Source: Cordilura impudica
Lineage: Eukaryota; Arthropoda; Insecta; Diptera; Scathophagidae
Length of the DNA: 64,000 bases
Reading direction: 5' to 3'
Assembly (NCBI GenBank): GCA_963682025.1
Contig: OY821520.1
Span: 132,581,819 to 132,645,818, forward strand
The notes under the pieces were generated by a model. The model saw only the letters and a list, made by a program, of their open reading frames with translations. It had not been told where the DNA came from and did no database searches. Position 1 is the first letter of the stretch, and every line of letters begins with the position of its first letter. Position numbers and translations under genes: made by a program. Positions 1 through 10,959 of this stretch are shown here, piece by piece.

Positions 1-1030
1 CTCAGTAGAAACTGCGCTTCATGAAGTAGTTCACCACATAGAAAGATCTTTTGATCTAAAAATCTTCACTCTAGCCATATTCATTGATACGCTACTCCAC
101 TCCCTAGAACGATTCGACATCGACCGGGATATCAAAGCCGGGATCAGTCACATGCTAGGGAATAGATGGATAAGTTGTGAGTTTGGTGGCATTAAAATAA
201 GAGACAAGGTTTGCTGTGGCACACCTCAAGGGGAATTCTATCCCCCCTTCTCTGAGTGACCACTATAAACAGTCTTCTGAGGATTCTAACCAATAAGGGT
301 TTCCAACCTGACTGCTACGCAGACGATGTAGCGATACTATTAAGGGGGAAAGATCCTAAAAATTTTTGTAGGAGGGCATCGGATTCACTCGAAATAGCAT
401 CCAATTGGGTACAACCAAGGGGATTAAATGTGAATCCGGAAACGACTGAAATATGCCTCTTTACTAGGAAGACGAGAATAGTCGAATTCGATGAACCCCG
501 CTTCCAGGGCAAAACTATTAGAATCGCACGAACGGTGAAATACCTTGGGGTGATTCTCGACAAAAAGCTCACTTGGAAGGACCACATTGAGAGCAAAGTC
601 GCGAAGGCTCACCGGAAATAGGCCATTTGCAGAAGAGCTATAAGTTCAAAATGGGGTTTAAACCCGAGGATGACTCATTGGCTTTACACAAGCGTCGTTA
701 GACCAATTCTAACCTACGCGTCCATAGTCACATGGACATCAATGAACAGGAAATGCTATATTAAACCATTCCAAAAAATACAACGCCTCTGCTGCGTAGG
801 AATCAGCGGCGCAGTACGGACTACATCTACGAGGGCTTTAGAGGGCTATCTATACACCCGATCGAGATTAGAATTAAATATGAGGCAGCTCTGGCCATGT
901 TACGACTAAGAGTAACAAGGGAATACAAAACCGACCATATGACAAGACACCAAACAATATTGGACCAGATACCGGAATTCAACATAGTGGATTTTAGCTG
1001 TGATAGAATCGCGGAAGTGTCGACAAACAT
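1..1030 (+). pseudogene. Reverse transcriptase relic of the I/LOA-like element
   Basis: Translation gives a GTPQG motif near 220-235 and a YADDVAILL catalytic motif at about 316-342. These are followed by the thumb-region pattern KYLGVILDKKLTW and then VVRPILTYAS. The frame is broken: a G appears to be lost in the GGGG run near 229, an in-frame TGA lies at 253-255, an in-frame TAG at 619-621, and the frame shifts again near 845. The enzyme would have copied element RNA at the genomic target site. The N-terminal RT motifs are partly at the window edge. Retrotransposon RT is secure; the exact clade is less so. Confidence 0.85.
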
Positions 1031-1067
1031 ACCCTCCAGTATATAAATACCTGACAGGGAAAGCTGG

Positions 1068-1592
1068 TTGAACGAAAAGTTTCTACGAAACCTTCCAGGG
1101 TCACACTACTACACAGACGGATCTAGTCTGCATGGTAGGACTGGTATAGGTTTCTATGATGAGGACTGTTCCAATGGCATATACCTACGCATTACGGATC
1201 ACAACTCTGTCTTTCAGGCCGAAGTGGTCGCGATAACGGAATGCATAAGATCTATTGACGTACGGGCAATCCCAAGCCCCGGAGACGTAAAAATATTTTC
1301 GGACAGTCTAACGGCTATCAGGGCGATATCCTCGGATAAAACTAGATCAAGGACTGTTCTCAGATGTAAGGAAGAAATTGCAAATTTCACTACAAGAGGC
1401 AGACTTGAAATCATTTGGATCCCAGGACACAGTGGTATAATGGGAAACGAGATTGCAGATGAACTGGCAAGGAGGGGTTCTTTCCTGGAGGGAGTCAATT
1501 TGGAAAACCCAATACCTCTCCACTCTCAACTATCGGAGTGGGCAACTAATTCACATACTTCAACTTCACAACAAGCCGACTTTCTGGTTTAA
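1068..1592 (+). CDS. RNase H domain of the I/LOA-like element (fragment of the pol ORF)
   Basis: An open stretch of about 174 codons holds a complete type I RNase H signature. The acidic residues are in YYTDGSS, FQAEVVAI, IFSDSLTAI and GNEIADELAR, and IWIPGHSG precedes the last one. In the parent element this domain degrades the RNA strand of the RNA/DNA hybrid. It is the C-terminal end of the pol ORF, so the listed start is only the first usable codon after upstream breaks. It ends with a TAA about 60 bases before the CCTAA tail, as expected for a 3' terminal domain. The domain looks intact, but there is no intact ORF to make it. Confidence 0.85.
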   Translation: MNEKFLRNLPGSHYYTDGSSLHGRTGIGFYDEDCSNGIYLRITDHNSVFQAEVVAITECIRSIDVRAIPSPGDVKIFSDSLTAIRAISSDKTRSRTVLRCKEEIANFTTRGRLEIIWIPGHSGIMGNEIADELARRGSFLEGVNLENPIPLHSQLSEWATNSHTSTSQQADFLV

Positions 1593-1650
1593 GTGTATAT
1601 CCGGGTAAAACGGATATGAGTTATGTATATACATGGCTCCTCTTTTTCAA

Positions 1651-1670
1651 CCCAACCTAACCTAACCTAA
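1651..1670 (+). repeat. CCTAA tail at the 3' end of the non-LTR element
   Basis: CCCAA followed by three CCTAA units closes the element. Non-LTR elements often end in a short tandem repeat instead of poly(A). The unit matches the arthropod telomere repeat (TTAGG, reverse complement), which is discussed under findings. Confidence 0.75.
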
Positions 1671-1819
1671 GCATATACATTACAAAGAAAAAAATATTTT
1701 CTAAACTTCATACTATTTTTAATGCAAGATAATAGCTTATAAATAAAAACTAAAATTAAATGAAGTTCAAAAATGAATATGTTTAGTCATAGTCTCTCAT
1801 CGTATTTTCGTTATACAGC

Positions 1820-2495
1820 CCTTGGTGGTAACGTTATTCAATGTCCATCACATTTTTGTGTAAACGCCCTTCTTGCTCTTCTAAGTATGCATCCATTTTA
1901 TCCTTAAATTCGTCCAGATGAGCATGTAGCATATGCACTTTATGGGAAATTGGGCAGCCCATTACTTTAAATTTTCAAGCATGTTTCAATTAAATCTTTA
2001 TAATTATCTACTCCGTTGTTTCCGAGAAAACCATTAACTACCTCTTTAAAACTGTTCCAAGCTTGTTTTTCTATGGTATTGAGTAATATTGTAAATTCAT
2101 CACTGTTCATTATTTTTTTATTTGTAGTCCTACGAAGATTCCTGATTTTATCTTCGCTTCGGATAGTTTCAGTAAGAAGCCTTTTAAATATTCCAAAAAT
2201 TCATCCAATGCTTTCACAAATAGTTCCATTTAGCCTAACTTGATATGCAATGGCGGCATTAAGATACTTTTTACGTCTACAACTTTGACGTTATGTTTGC
2301 CTATATGAAACTCGACTCGATCAGGATACGTATGCTGCTGATAGTGTACTGAATCTGCTCGCATATCCCATAAGCAAAGGTAATAAGAGTGTTTCGTAAT
2401 TCACCTCTTGTGTACCCATCAAAATAGCAACCATTTTAAATCTCCTATTAAATCAAACATAGTGATTTTTTGAAATGTTTGTATGGGGAACGCCC
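1820..2495 (-). pseudogene. Family D transposase relic (third, oldest copy)
   Basis: The minus strand, pieced across several frames, gives the landmarks of the 577-codon protein at 30502-32235 in the same order: GDLK, then CLWDMRADS, MPPLHIKLG, KSGIFVGLQIKK, KQAWNSF and finally HKVHMLHAHLD with EEQEGRLHKN. Many stops and frameshifts separate the pieces, so it is old. No terminal inverted repeats are recognisable. It covers roughly the second half of the transposase, from the second candidate catalytic Asp to the candidate Glu region. The similarity to the other two copies is directly visible; the role as transposase is inferred. Confidence 0.75.
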
Positions 2496-3763
2496 CAGTG
2501 GGTATGTCACTGGCATGGGTTAGGCGGCCCTCCAAAGTTAGTGGGAGTCGATCATACATTTGGACTCGATTGGGGCAGTCTAAATGAGTCAAAGTGAGAC
2601 AGACAGACAGACAGGTCAAAGTTTCTTATTTTGATCCCCCAGAATACGATTTTCCTTGTCACTTGGGCGATTTTTAAATCGACCCGCCCATATACACATA
2701 TATAGACTAAGCTTAAATTATTTATGCATTCACTTTTAACTAAATAAACATTTCCTATTCCTATTTGCGAGGAGCTTCCCCACGACTACCCTTAAACATT
2801 TTATGGCAATACAATGTGGCACATTTAGAACATTTTTGATGATCTTTTAATTTTATTAACGATCACTCGGTCGAAATGGAAGCGTCCTTAGAAAATTTAT
2901 TTAAGACCTTTGAGCTGCTTTAAAATTTTTGTGTCTATTCTCACGACCACTTCCGTACTTTCTTTCAATGGTCAAATCTTCATTGATTTTTTTTACATAT
3001 CCTACCGTTTAGCACAATAATTTAATCCTTTTTTTTTTTTGCTACCGAACATATTTATAGGCAACATAACATTAATTCAATGTAATAAGTCGTTATCATA
3101 CTGTCATAGCTAATTTCCCATGATGCAGAAAAATGGAAAGGAGGACTTGACATTGGTTTCTGTTATTCGATGTTTGTCATAACAAATCATTTAGAGCTTG
3201 TTTGCACTATCTGTGAATTACTGCGGTTTTAGACAACAAAGTTGCATCGATTTTTACATAAATGCTGAAAAGAATTTATGGTCTATACTGTAATGCGATT
3301 TAACAAACAATAAAACATGTTTTTCAAACTTCTTTTGTGTTCCATTTAAGTGTAATGCATGAGGACACAAATGTAGGAAATAAAAATGTCGTTAAACGAC
3401 ATTATTGCACTTTGCAAAACTCTTTAGTTTCATCTGAATAAAAATAGAAGAAAAAAACAAGTACGAAAGTCGTAGTCACTCATTTCAAATTCGTAAAACT
3501 CAAAGTATGCTGAAAAAATTACATTGAAAATTTTAAAAATTTATAAAGTTTACATTTGAACTGTTTCGGGCGATTGTTTTTGAGTAAAGCTGAATAAATT
3601 GCAGCAAATTCAAACCTACCAGTACTTTTGATTGCAACAGAAAACGGAGATGGCTGGAAGCAAAAAATTCACCCCGCAGTAAGAATTTCGAAAATAAGAT
3701 TATTCCAGTAACAACCAAAAACCAAATTATATCCACCAGAAATGTTGCAAAAAAAAAAAAAAA
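2496..3763. other. Unassigned AT-rich stretch with a possible Tc1-like N-terminal relic
   Basis: I see no gene. A short (ACAG)n block lies at about 2605-2620. On the minus strand around 2795-3010 a broken frame reads KKINEDLTIERKYGSGREN, which resembles the helix-turn-helix linker of Tc1-type transposases (ERK-GSGR), but the match is short and weak. The rest is AT-rich with homopolymer runs. Confidence 0.3.
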
Positions 3764-4500
3764 CAAGTAGGAAAATTATAGTCGGTCTAGACCGACTATA
3801 CGATACCCTATACCATGGTTTAGATCCAACTTATTGGATATAGAAAATAAGCATAAACCAAATTTGAGGGGAATTGTTTTTATTTTTTTTTGGCTGCAGA
3901 CATGAAAAAGTTCATATCAGGTGCTATATCTATATGGGGACTTGGTCGAAAAATAACCCGATTCTGACCATATTTGGTAAAGTCACTTATATTTTGAAAC
4001 AATATATACAAACCAAATTTGAGAAAAATCTGTGCAATATTTTTGTTTTTTAATAGATTTAAGTGAAGATCGGGAAGCACTCTATATGGGGCCTATGACT
4101 ACGATTTGTCCTACGGGTATCATTTTTTGACTACCGACTAATGAATATAATAAACAGATACAAACCCAATTTGACTGAGATCCATATGATAATTTGGATT
4201 TTATGGCAATTTAAGTCGATTTGTCGTTTGTCGTTTGTCATTTGTATGGGGACTAGGTCTGAACATGGACCGAATTCACCAATTTCAACAGCCTTCATTC
4301 TATGGCCGGTGGAAACTTATGTACAAAATTTCAGCAAAATATATTGATTTGGACACAGAGACGGACAGACGGACATTGATAAATCTACTCAGAAAGTGAT
4401 TCTAAGTCCATCGGTATAATAAAAGATGGGTCTAGGTCAAATGTTTTTGATAGTTACAAACAGCATTATACCCAAACCACATAGTGTTATAGGGTATAAA
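3764..4500 (-). mobile_element. INE-1/DINE-1-like repeat, copy 1
   Basis: One end carries a perfect 24-base palindrome (3777-3800, core GTCGGTCTAGACCGAC) preceded by a CAAGTAGGAAAATTA motif. The other end is GGGTATAAA after a short inverted CCAAACCACATAGTG segment. Between them are the (GGACAGAC)-type block and a CGGTATAATAAAAG motif. On the minus strand this order (TATACCC start, GTCCGTCC block, terminal hairpin, CTTACTTG) resembles the Drosophila INE-1/DINE-1 family, a non-autonomous Helitron-like repeat, as I remember it. Orientation is given with TATACCC as the 5' end. The same family recurs at least eight times in the window. Confidence 0.65.
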
Positions 4501-5539
4501 CAGAATGAACTTTAGTATGTTTCAAAGGTGCAAGGGATAGAATGCTGTAAAAGCACGATTGATATGTGATGAAACGTGGTCTTTAATATTGTACTGCTTT
4601 TGAAGTGTAGTTATTTTCAGATTGGGAAACATATGCTCGAGGTAAAATATCTTGGCTATTTAGCAATGAGGCAAAAATGTAATCTTCATTTATACAGACG
4701 GGAACTACTTGCACTGAACAACAGCGACTATAGGTTGTGAAAAATTTGAAGTCCGACTGAAAGTATAGTAAAATATCCAAAGGGTTCGGCATTCTCAGGC
4801 CACACTTTTTTATGACTTTTTATATTTTGGCCTTGCTTTGATGTTTGGTTGCTTAGTTTTTCAGCTCTAAATCAAGAAACCTTGATGATATCCCATTTCA
4901 TTCTTCAGCAAACAATAATATCCTAAGCCTACACAGGTAAATGGTTTACGTTGTGGATAAGCGTTATTTAAACAGACAGACACACAGAAAGATGCACAGA
5001 CGGACAGAAGGGCAGAAGGGCAGTTTGACTGACGGACAGACGGACATCGTTATATCGACCTGAGTTGTTATAAGAGTAATGAATATAACTATATACCTTA
5101 TGGTGTCGTATATTAATTTTTCGATGAGACTCAAACGGAATGAAAAACTGATATATACTCTCTGCACAATGGTGTCGACCGTATAAAAACCAAATACAAC
5201 AAGCACACAGACATGTGTAACCGTCGCTGATACATAACTATATACACATATTCTGTTACATATAAACATTTTTTAATATTTAGAGTTTAGAAATCGGAAT
5301 AACTATACATTTTCATACGTCATTCCTCGGCTATTGGACCTACATGTTCCAAATTCAATACCAACCTGATCGAAATAATTAAAAAAAAATATCTTAATTT
5401 TGCCTGTGTTTATTCTGTGAATCAGCGTAATTTCAACAGACAGACAGGCATAGCTACATGACGAACTAAGTCAAGTCAAGTCTCAAAGACATATGTTAAC
5501 CATTATGTTATATTATGTTATGGTAACCCATGCATTATT
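4501..5539. other. Unassigned; simple GACA-type repeats and possible INE-1-like debris
   Basis: I see no coding sequence. Blocks of ACAGACGGACAGAAG type lie at 4970-5050 next to a degraded ATCGACC and TATACCTTATGG segment, suggesting an eroded INE-1-like copy. A second short CAGACAGACAGG block is near 5440. Confidence 0.4.
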
Positions 5540-6002
5540 TTTTTTTACAGATTTAAGTAAACATCGGGAATCAGCTTTATATTGTGATTATAGCTTAAAA
5601 ATTTCCTACAGTGTTTCTTACTGGGTATAATAAACCAACTTTTGACGATATATATATATGTTAATATTGAACTTATGACCATCTTAGTCGGTCTGATAGG
5701 GGTTATTTGAATGTGGGATAAACCTGTACATGTACTGATTTTAATTAATTTAATCATTTGATCGGAAAAATCTTATTGAGAAAATTTCCTCAAAATGTAT
5801 TCTTATTTGCGGCCTATAATTTTATTACAAGGTTCACATGGACAAATAGACAGGCAGGCGGACGGACAGACGGATATCGCTAAAATGACTCAGAAAGGTA
5901 TTCTATGTCGAACGGTATAATTAAAGGTGGTTCTAGACCAAATATTTTTGGTAGTTACAAACAAACTCATTATGCCCTGGCCACAAGTAGTATAGGGTAT
6001 AG
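5540..6002 (-). mobile_element. INE-1-like repeat, partial copy 2
   Basis: It shares with copy 1 the ACAGATTTAAGTAAACATCGGGAATC segment, the GACGGACAGACGGATATCGC block, the CGGTATAATTAAAGG motif and the closing TAGTATAGGGTATAGA end. The hairpin end is missing or eroded. A Helitron begins four bases after its end. Confidence 0.55.
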
Positions 6003-6005
6003 AAA

Positions 6006-6893
6006 TCTATAATATTAATAGGCAGGCGATTTCTTGTGACCGATGTTTTGTTCTACCATTTTATCCCGATTTTGACCAAACAAATATTAATTGAAAGGTA
6101 TTTTTTTAAGCCGTTTTGCAGATTTGCAGATTTAAAAATTTGTTCTTTTACTTTGAGTAAATTGCATTTAAAGTTGCTACTAACACATACATAAAATTAT
6201 ACAATGCTATGTATGTGTTTATTAAATTTGTTAATGTGTTTGTAATAAAAATGAGTTTTTTTTTTCTGTTGATTTGTGAAGGTAAATATTTAGTTCCCTT
6301 TTTAAGCACTATGCGGGCACGGAAGATTGTGAAAATTGGTATAGTTATAGCTCATATGGAGGAGAAGCTGCGAATGATAAAATTTATGTTTGATCAGTCT
6401 TAAAAATATATTCAATTAAATAAAATCAAATACTTATATTAATTCGTTAAACCCTGTTAATGCGAATGATTTAACTTAATTATCAGACGCTCTGTGTTGA
6501 ATTGCGAATTGCTAAAATTGATTAACATACTTTTATAACCTAATTTTATACATCAATCGAAAGGCCTCAAAGTGCTGTGTTATCCTCTTTGAAGTCATGG
6601 GGTGAAAATATTCAAAAAGGGGGAGCAATGTGGAAATATTCTCGCACTATGGGCTGAAAGAAGTCAATGGCTATAATTTTTTGCGATTTGCGAGCGCTCG
6701 ACTTTGAGACCTTTCGAAAAAAGTGCAAATAAAATGCGACATTTTTGTCCGAAGAGAAAACGGCATTAGACTCGATTAAATATTCATAAATTTTCTTTAT
6801 ATATAGATTAAGAAAAAAAATGGGAGACAAAAATTTGATGAAAAAATAATATCTCCTAGAATTTGCACTCGAATTTCGAGTGCTGGGCTATAC
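6006..6893 (+). mobile_element. Helitron family B, copy 1 (longest)
   Basis: It begins A|TCTATAATATTAAT, like the other copies. Near its 3' end is a perfect hairpin (6865-6883, arms GCACTCGAA and TTCGAGTGC) followed by GCTGGG, the position where other copies carry the terminal CTAG. The last bases here are diverged, so the right border is approximate. No Rep/helicase ORF is present, so it is non-autonomous. An internal segment (6565-6760) recurs at 21900-22170. TC start, subterminal hairpin and CTAG end are the Helitron hallmarks, and copies at 11891, 33607 and 40180 complete the case. Confidence 0.7.
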
Positions 6894-7510
6894 TGGTACT
6901 GTTAAGCATTCCCCAATATAAGTTCTTTTCTATAACTTATCGCATCTGTAATAAAATGATATTTATGTTTTAAATATGTTGTTCATTATTTAGCAAGCCA
7001 ATCATCATTTTTCGTTAAGAAAGTCTTTTTGAAATATTTATATCTTAACTCGAGGAGAATTGGGCATTTGGCTCTGAAATAAATTATATATTTTGTATTA
7101 TTAACGCAAGAAACACATAGCCGACAGCGGCTACACGACTATAGCCTGTCATAAATAAAATACAGACGTTTATATGAAAACGATTATTTTGATACCAACA
7201 CAGGTACACGACCACTTTTGTCGCTGTAGTCAACTTAGGATAATTTCTATTGTAGTTTGCTACAAAACAAAAATAGTGTTGACAATATAGCAGAATATGT
7301 AAAAATATGTATTGTTATGAAATATTTTATTTTGTTAAAAAACAATGGCAGAATTAAATGTTAAATGTTAAAGATGGCAACCCTATAGAGAGAAAGTCAT
7401 TTTTTTGCAATTCTTCAACAAAGTTTTTAATTTCATTAAATTTATTTATATTAAAAGTTTTATAAAGTAAAACCCATCAAAGATTTAAAAAGTAATACTC
7501 ATTAAACTCG
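6894..7510. other. Unassigned AT-rich spacer
   Basis: No ORF, repeat boundary or RNA gene is evident. It lies between a Helitron and a broken retrotransposon and consists of low-complexity AT-rich sequence. Confidence 0.4.
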
Positions 7511-7523
7511 AAATTTATGAAAT

Positions 7524-7742
7524 ATGCCTCCAAAAACCCGTCGTAGCATTTTAAATAAGAAAAAGAATTGTGAACAATGCAACTTAGAGGTAGAAGAAGA
7601 AGATGACTCTATCGAATGTGATAAATGTAACAAAAGCTTTCATATAGTTTGTACTGCATTAGACAAACGTAGATACGAATACTTACTTAATATGTGTGTC
7701 ATAAATGTGACGATAAAAGTGGTCCCATATTTCTGGTTACAC
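7524..7742 (+). pseudogene. PHD-like zinc finger, ORF1 remnant of a CR1/L2-like retrotransposon
   Basis: The 73-codon frame starts with MPPKTRRS and holds a Cys-rich finger: CEQC, then IECDKC with HIVC (residues about 17-43). This C-x2-C...C-x2-C-x4-H-x2-C layout is that of a PHD finger. PHD fingers occur in the first ORF of several CR1/L2-type non-LTR elements, where they are thought to act in RNP or chromatin binding. Endonuclease-like sequence follows immediately, so the normal rest of ORF1 is missing, probably by deletion. A host PHD gene fragment is possible but less likely given the neighbour. Confidence 0.55.
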
Positions 7743-7749
7743 TGATGTT

Positions 7750-8960
7750 CATTGTTGTAGATCAGATGGCTATGGCGGTACTTCAGTATTTATCCATAAT
7801 AATTTGAAGTATACAATCGGTGCTTGTGAAAGTAAGAATTTTGTCAATACAATAGTAATAGCTCTGGAAAATCCTAGGCTAAATCCCAAAGATGTGATTC
7901 AAATGTATTTTTATCATTTTTGGTAAATCTCTTTCTTCGGTATGGTCGTAATCCATGTATTTTTTCTGGTGATACCAACATAGATTGTTTAGACATTGTT
8001 TCGTCAGAAGAAGTTTTAAATTTGTTATCAAATTATGATTTTAGAAATTGCCATTCATTAATAACACGCCCTGCAAGTGGAACATCCATCGATCAGATTT
8101 AAAGCAACATTTATATGCCAATGTATATAGACTCAGTGGAATGTAAACTATCAGACCATAACGTAATTTCGTGTCTAATTGGAATTAAGACTCACAACCA
8201 AGAATATACAGATGAAACTCGTTTATTTTGTGATTTCGATCGTATTGAAAATTTTATTCAAGTTCATTTGTCCTCAATAAATGAAACAGGAGACCCGGCA
8301 ATTGATACATCTGCTTTAATATCATGTGTTGGCAATGCAATTCAAAATTCACTATTGAGAAAAAGTTTAGAAGGAGTCATAAACAAGAAATCACCCCATG
8401 GATTAACGCAAACCTGCAAAAACTAATTCTATTCAAAAAAAAAAAAAAAAGCTTTTGAGGATGCGTAGAAAAACCCCTAATAAGCAAGATATGGAAACAA
8501 AGTTGAAAGCAATTAGCAGTGTAATCAATAGAGCGTGTCGAGAATCTATAAATAACTATTATAAAAATAATTTGAATGATATTTGATGATCCTAAAAAAA
8601 GTTGGAAATTTTTGAACGAAACCCTTAGAAGAAAAACTAAAAAATCAATTAATATCAATGATGCCAACGGAAATGCTATTTTAGATGATTCGCAAAAAGC
8701 TACGGTATTAAACGAATACTGCGTTCAATCAATTAAAGCTTTAAGACTGCAAATTCAATGTTTTCCATTGGATAATTGCAATTCTTTACGAACGCTTACT
8801 CATAACAATGTCAGGTTTAACTTTGGGTATACCACTCATGCTGAAATAATAAATTTGATAACAAATTTATCATCGAGTAAGAGCTATGGTTATGATAATG
8901 TTCCCCGAAAATATTGAAGAAATGTATAAATGAGTTCACTCCACATTACAATAAGTTGTC
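7750..8960 (+). pseudogene. CR1/L2-like endonuclease and RT N-terminal relic
   Basis: Pieces in shifting frames match an APE-type endonuclease: SDGYGGTSVFIHNNLKY near 7757-7810; SGDTNIDCLD near 7960-7990, equivalent to the GDFN motif; then TRPASGTSIDQI (8070-8100), equivalent to the S-x-IDHI motif; and LSDHNVISC at about 8150, equivalent to the SDH catalytic motif. The last piece (8576-8917) resembles the start of an RT domain with NLSSSKSYGYDNVP. In-frame stops lie near 8101 and 8424, with a poly(A) run near 8436. RT catalytic motifs are absent, so the copy is truncated. Retroelement is secure; the clade is tentative. Confidence 0.65.
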
Positions 8961-9734
8961 AAAATTGGCAGTTGAACGCAAAAAGTGCATGAAAAAAACT
9001 AATATCTATTCAAATTCTTCTTTAAATTCCCTTTGTTGGTCAATGAAAAAATTCTGCAAAAAAAGTAATGAATGAAATTTTAAACATTTTTATTTTTCTC
9101 ATTTAACGTCGTCAAATACGCATCAAACTAAACTTATCCATTTGTCTGTTTCGTCTTTCATCTCAAAATTGTTTTGTATTGTTAGGAGTGCTTTCGCTCA
9201 GGTTCTCTGATGGCCAGCACTTACCAGAGGATATGCTTTTTTGGATAAATATTTGAGAAAAAGAGATCTTTAATGTGGATTTTGTTGTTGTCCAACGTAT
9301 GATTTCGTTTAAAGCTCTATATTGAAAAGCACTTGAAAAATAGAGCAATATTAAGTTTAAAATTTAAGTTACTTTTACTTTGCATAATTAAATTACATTG
9401 TAACTTTAGAAAAGAGGTGGGAAAATAATTTTTTTTTCACTCATAAAATTAATTTTTGCATAATCTGCTTTTAAAAAAATTTAGACGAACATAAATTACA
9501 TAAATTGGTATATTTAAGATTTTAATTTGAATAATTTATTGAAATTATCATGGAAGAATTAAAGGCGATTTTTTAAGTAAAACTAATACGCGTTTATTTT
9601 TTATTTTTTCTTTTTTGGATTTAAAGATAACTTTGCAAAAAATGTAGTTCTCTTTTTTCAGTTTACACGTATGATGAAATATGAAGTATTTTTGTCATTT
9701 TTGTATAGATGTATTGGTATTTCCATTTCCTTAA
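8961..9734. other. Unassigned AT-rich stretch
   Basis: I see no supported gene or element boundary. It ends at the TTAA that starts the next MITE. Confidence 0.4.
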
Positions 9735-10317
9735 GGGGTGGTAGGTTTTAAAACCTTTTTTTGCATTTCTCTTCCTGAATACACAACATGTCGAGAGTGT
9801 TGGGTCAAAATTTTCAGTAAATCAGAGCAAAACTTAAGAAGATACAGCGTATAAAGTGACCGGCCTCATACGGTATATAGTATATAAATAAATATAAAAA
9901 AACTTTAAACCGATTTTCTCGCAAATAAATGTTCGAAGACCGTGAACATCATAACTCAAAATCTTCTTGACCGATTCTTTTGAAATTTTAGACACTATAT
10001 CTACACATATATCATCAGGTAACCACGAAGGTTTTTTTTTAATTCCATTTTCTTCCCCATTTTTTAACAACAAATTCCCGAAATTGTATAGCAAAAGTCG
10101 GTTTTCACTTCAAAATGCTGCAAAAAAAAAATTAAAAACTCTTCGTCACTACTTTAGGAAACATGTCACCTTTTAAACGCATTTCGTCTTTTTTATTTCA
10201 CATGGTCCGGTAACGAGTTATGCTGTTCACCGCAAAACAACAACGCCTTCGGATACTGACTGTCACGGACTTATTTATTAAAATTTTTAGTTGAAAAAAT
10301 TATGCAAAATAGCCCCC
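9735..10317 (+). mobile_element. TTAA-flanked MITE (family C), uninterrupted copy
   Basis: The element is bounded by TTAA on both sides (9731-9734 and 10318-10321), begins GGGGTGGTAGG and ends ATAGCCCCC. It is a non-coding 583-bp unit. A second copy at 40057 shares most of its length. TTAA duplication with short G-rich ends suggests mobilisation by a piggyBac or Kolobok-type transposase; that assignment is inference. It retains the empty target for the Helitron found in the other copy: the junction GGTATA|TAGTATATAAA is at 9877/9878. Confidence 0.75.
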
Positions 10318-10955
10318 TTAAGAAACTTTATGGAACCTTGCTCTAAAACGTTTTTTTTTCTATGCTATTCTATTTTTTCTACAATAAAATGGAATTCGGT
10401 TATAGTGAACCCGGCGGGACCAGCCAAATTAGTTCGTTATAGACTAAGTTCGTTATAACCGTAGTATTTTTTTGTTTTGTCCAAAAGGTTTAAAAACTTT
10501 TTTTAGTTGAATAAGTTTATTTATCTTGATACATTCTAAAAAGTTATAAAACATAAATTAAATTATTAAAAAGATAAATATTAATAGTTTGTCTTAATAA
10601 GACTAAAATTACCGCGTTTCTATCAAAATAAAATATTTTTTTAAAATCATATAATAATAAAAACTCCTTATATATAGAAGCAGAAAATATAAAGCAAAGG
10701 TTGGCTACTGGCAAACTTATGCGAAAATGTACATAAAAGGACCGTTTACAAAAATTCATTTGAAAATCGAAGTTTTTGGTTCGTATTTTTTACAACTGTT
10801 TCTAGATTTTTTTTTTTTTAAGAAATTTTAAAAACATTAAAATAAATTTTTTTTTAAATATTTAAAATTCTGAAATGGAAAAAAAATTAATTGTTAAAGT
10901 CAAAATAAGCGGGCGCCTAGGCGCTAAACAATCCACTAGTTTTCAATGCCAGAGT
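10318..10955. other. Unassigned; contains a 12-base GC palindrome
   Basis: No gene is visible. GCGCCTAGGCGC, a perfect palindrome, stands out of AT-rich sequence near 10911-10924. There is also a repeated GTTCGTTATA motif around 10430-10460. Confidence 0.35.
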
Positions 10956-10959
10956 CAAG

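Larger units (their letters stand above)
1..1670 (+). mobile_element. Non-LTR retrotransposon with RNase H, 3' portion (I/LOA-like)
   Basis: The RT comes first, then an RNase H domain, then a 3' tail of short CCTAA repeats. That order (APE-type RT followed by RNase H) is known from the I, LOA and R1 groups of insect non-LTR elements. The left end runs off the window, so the 5' region and endonuclease are not visible. Several stops and frameshifts in the RT show a dead copy. The clade is an inference; I or LOA fits best. Confidence 0.85.

Noticed and set aside
1651..1670. An internal telomere or telomeric fusion site.
   Set aside because: Only three CCTAA units, placed exactly at the 3' end of a retroelement.
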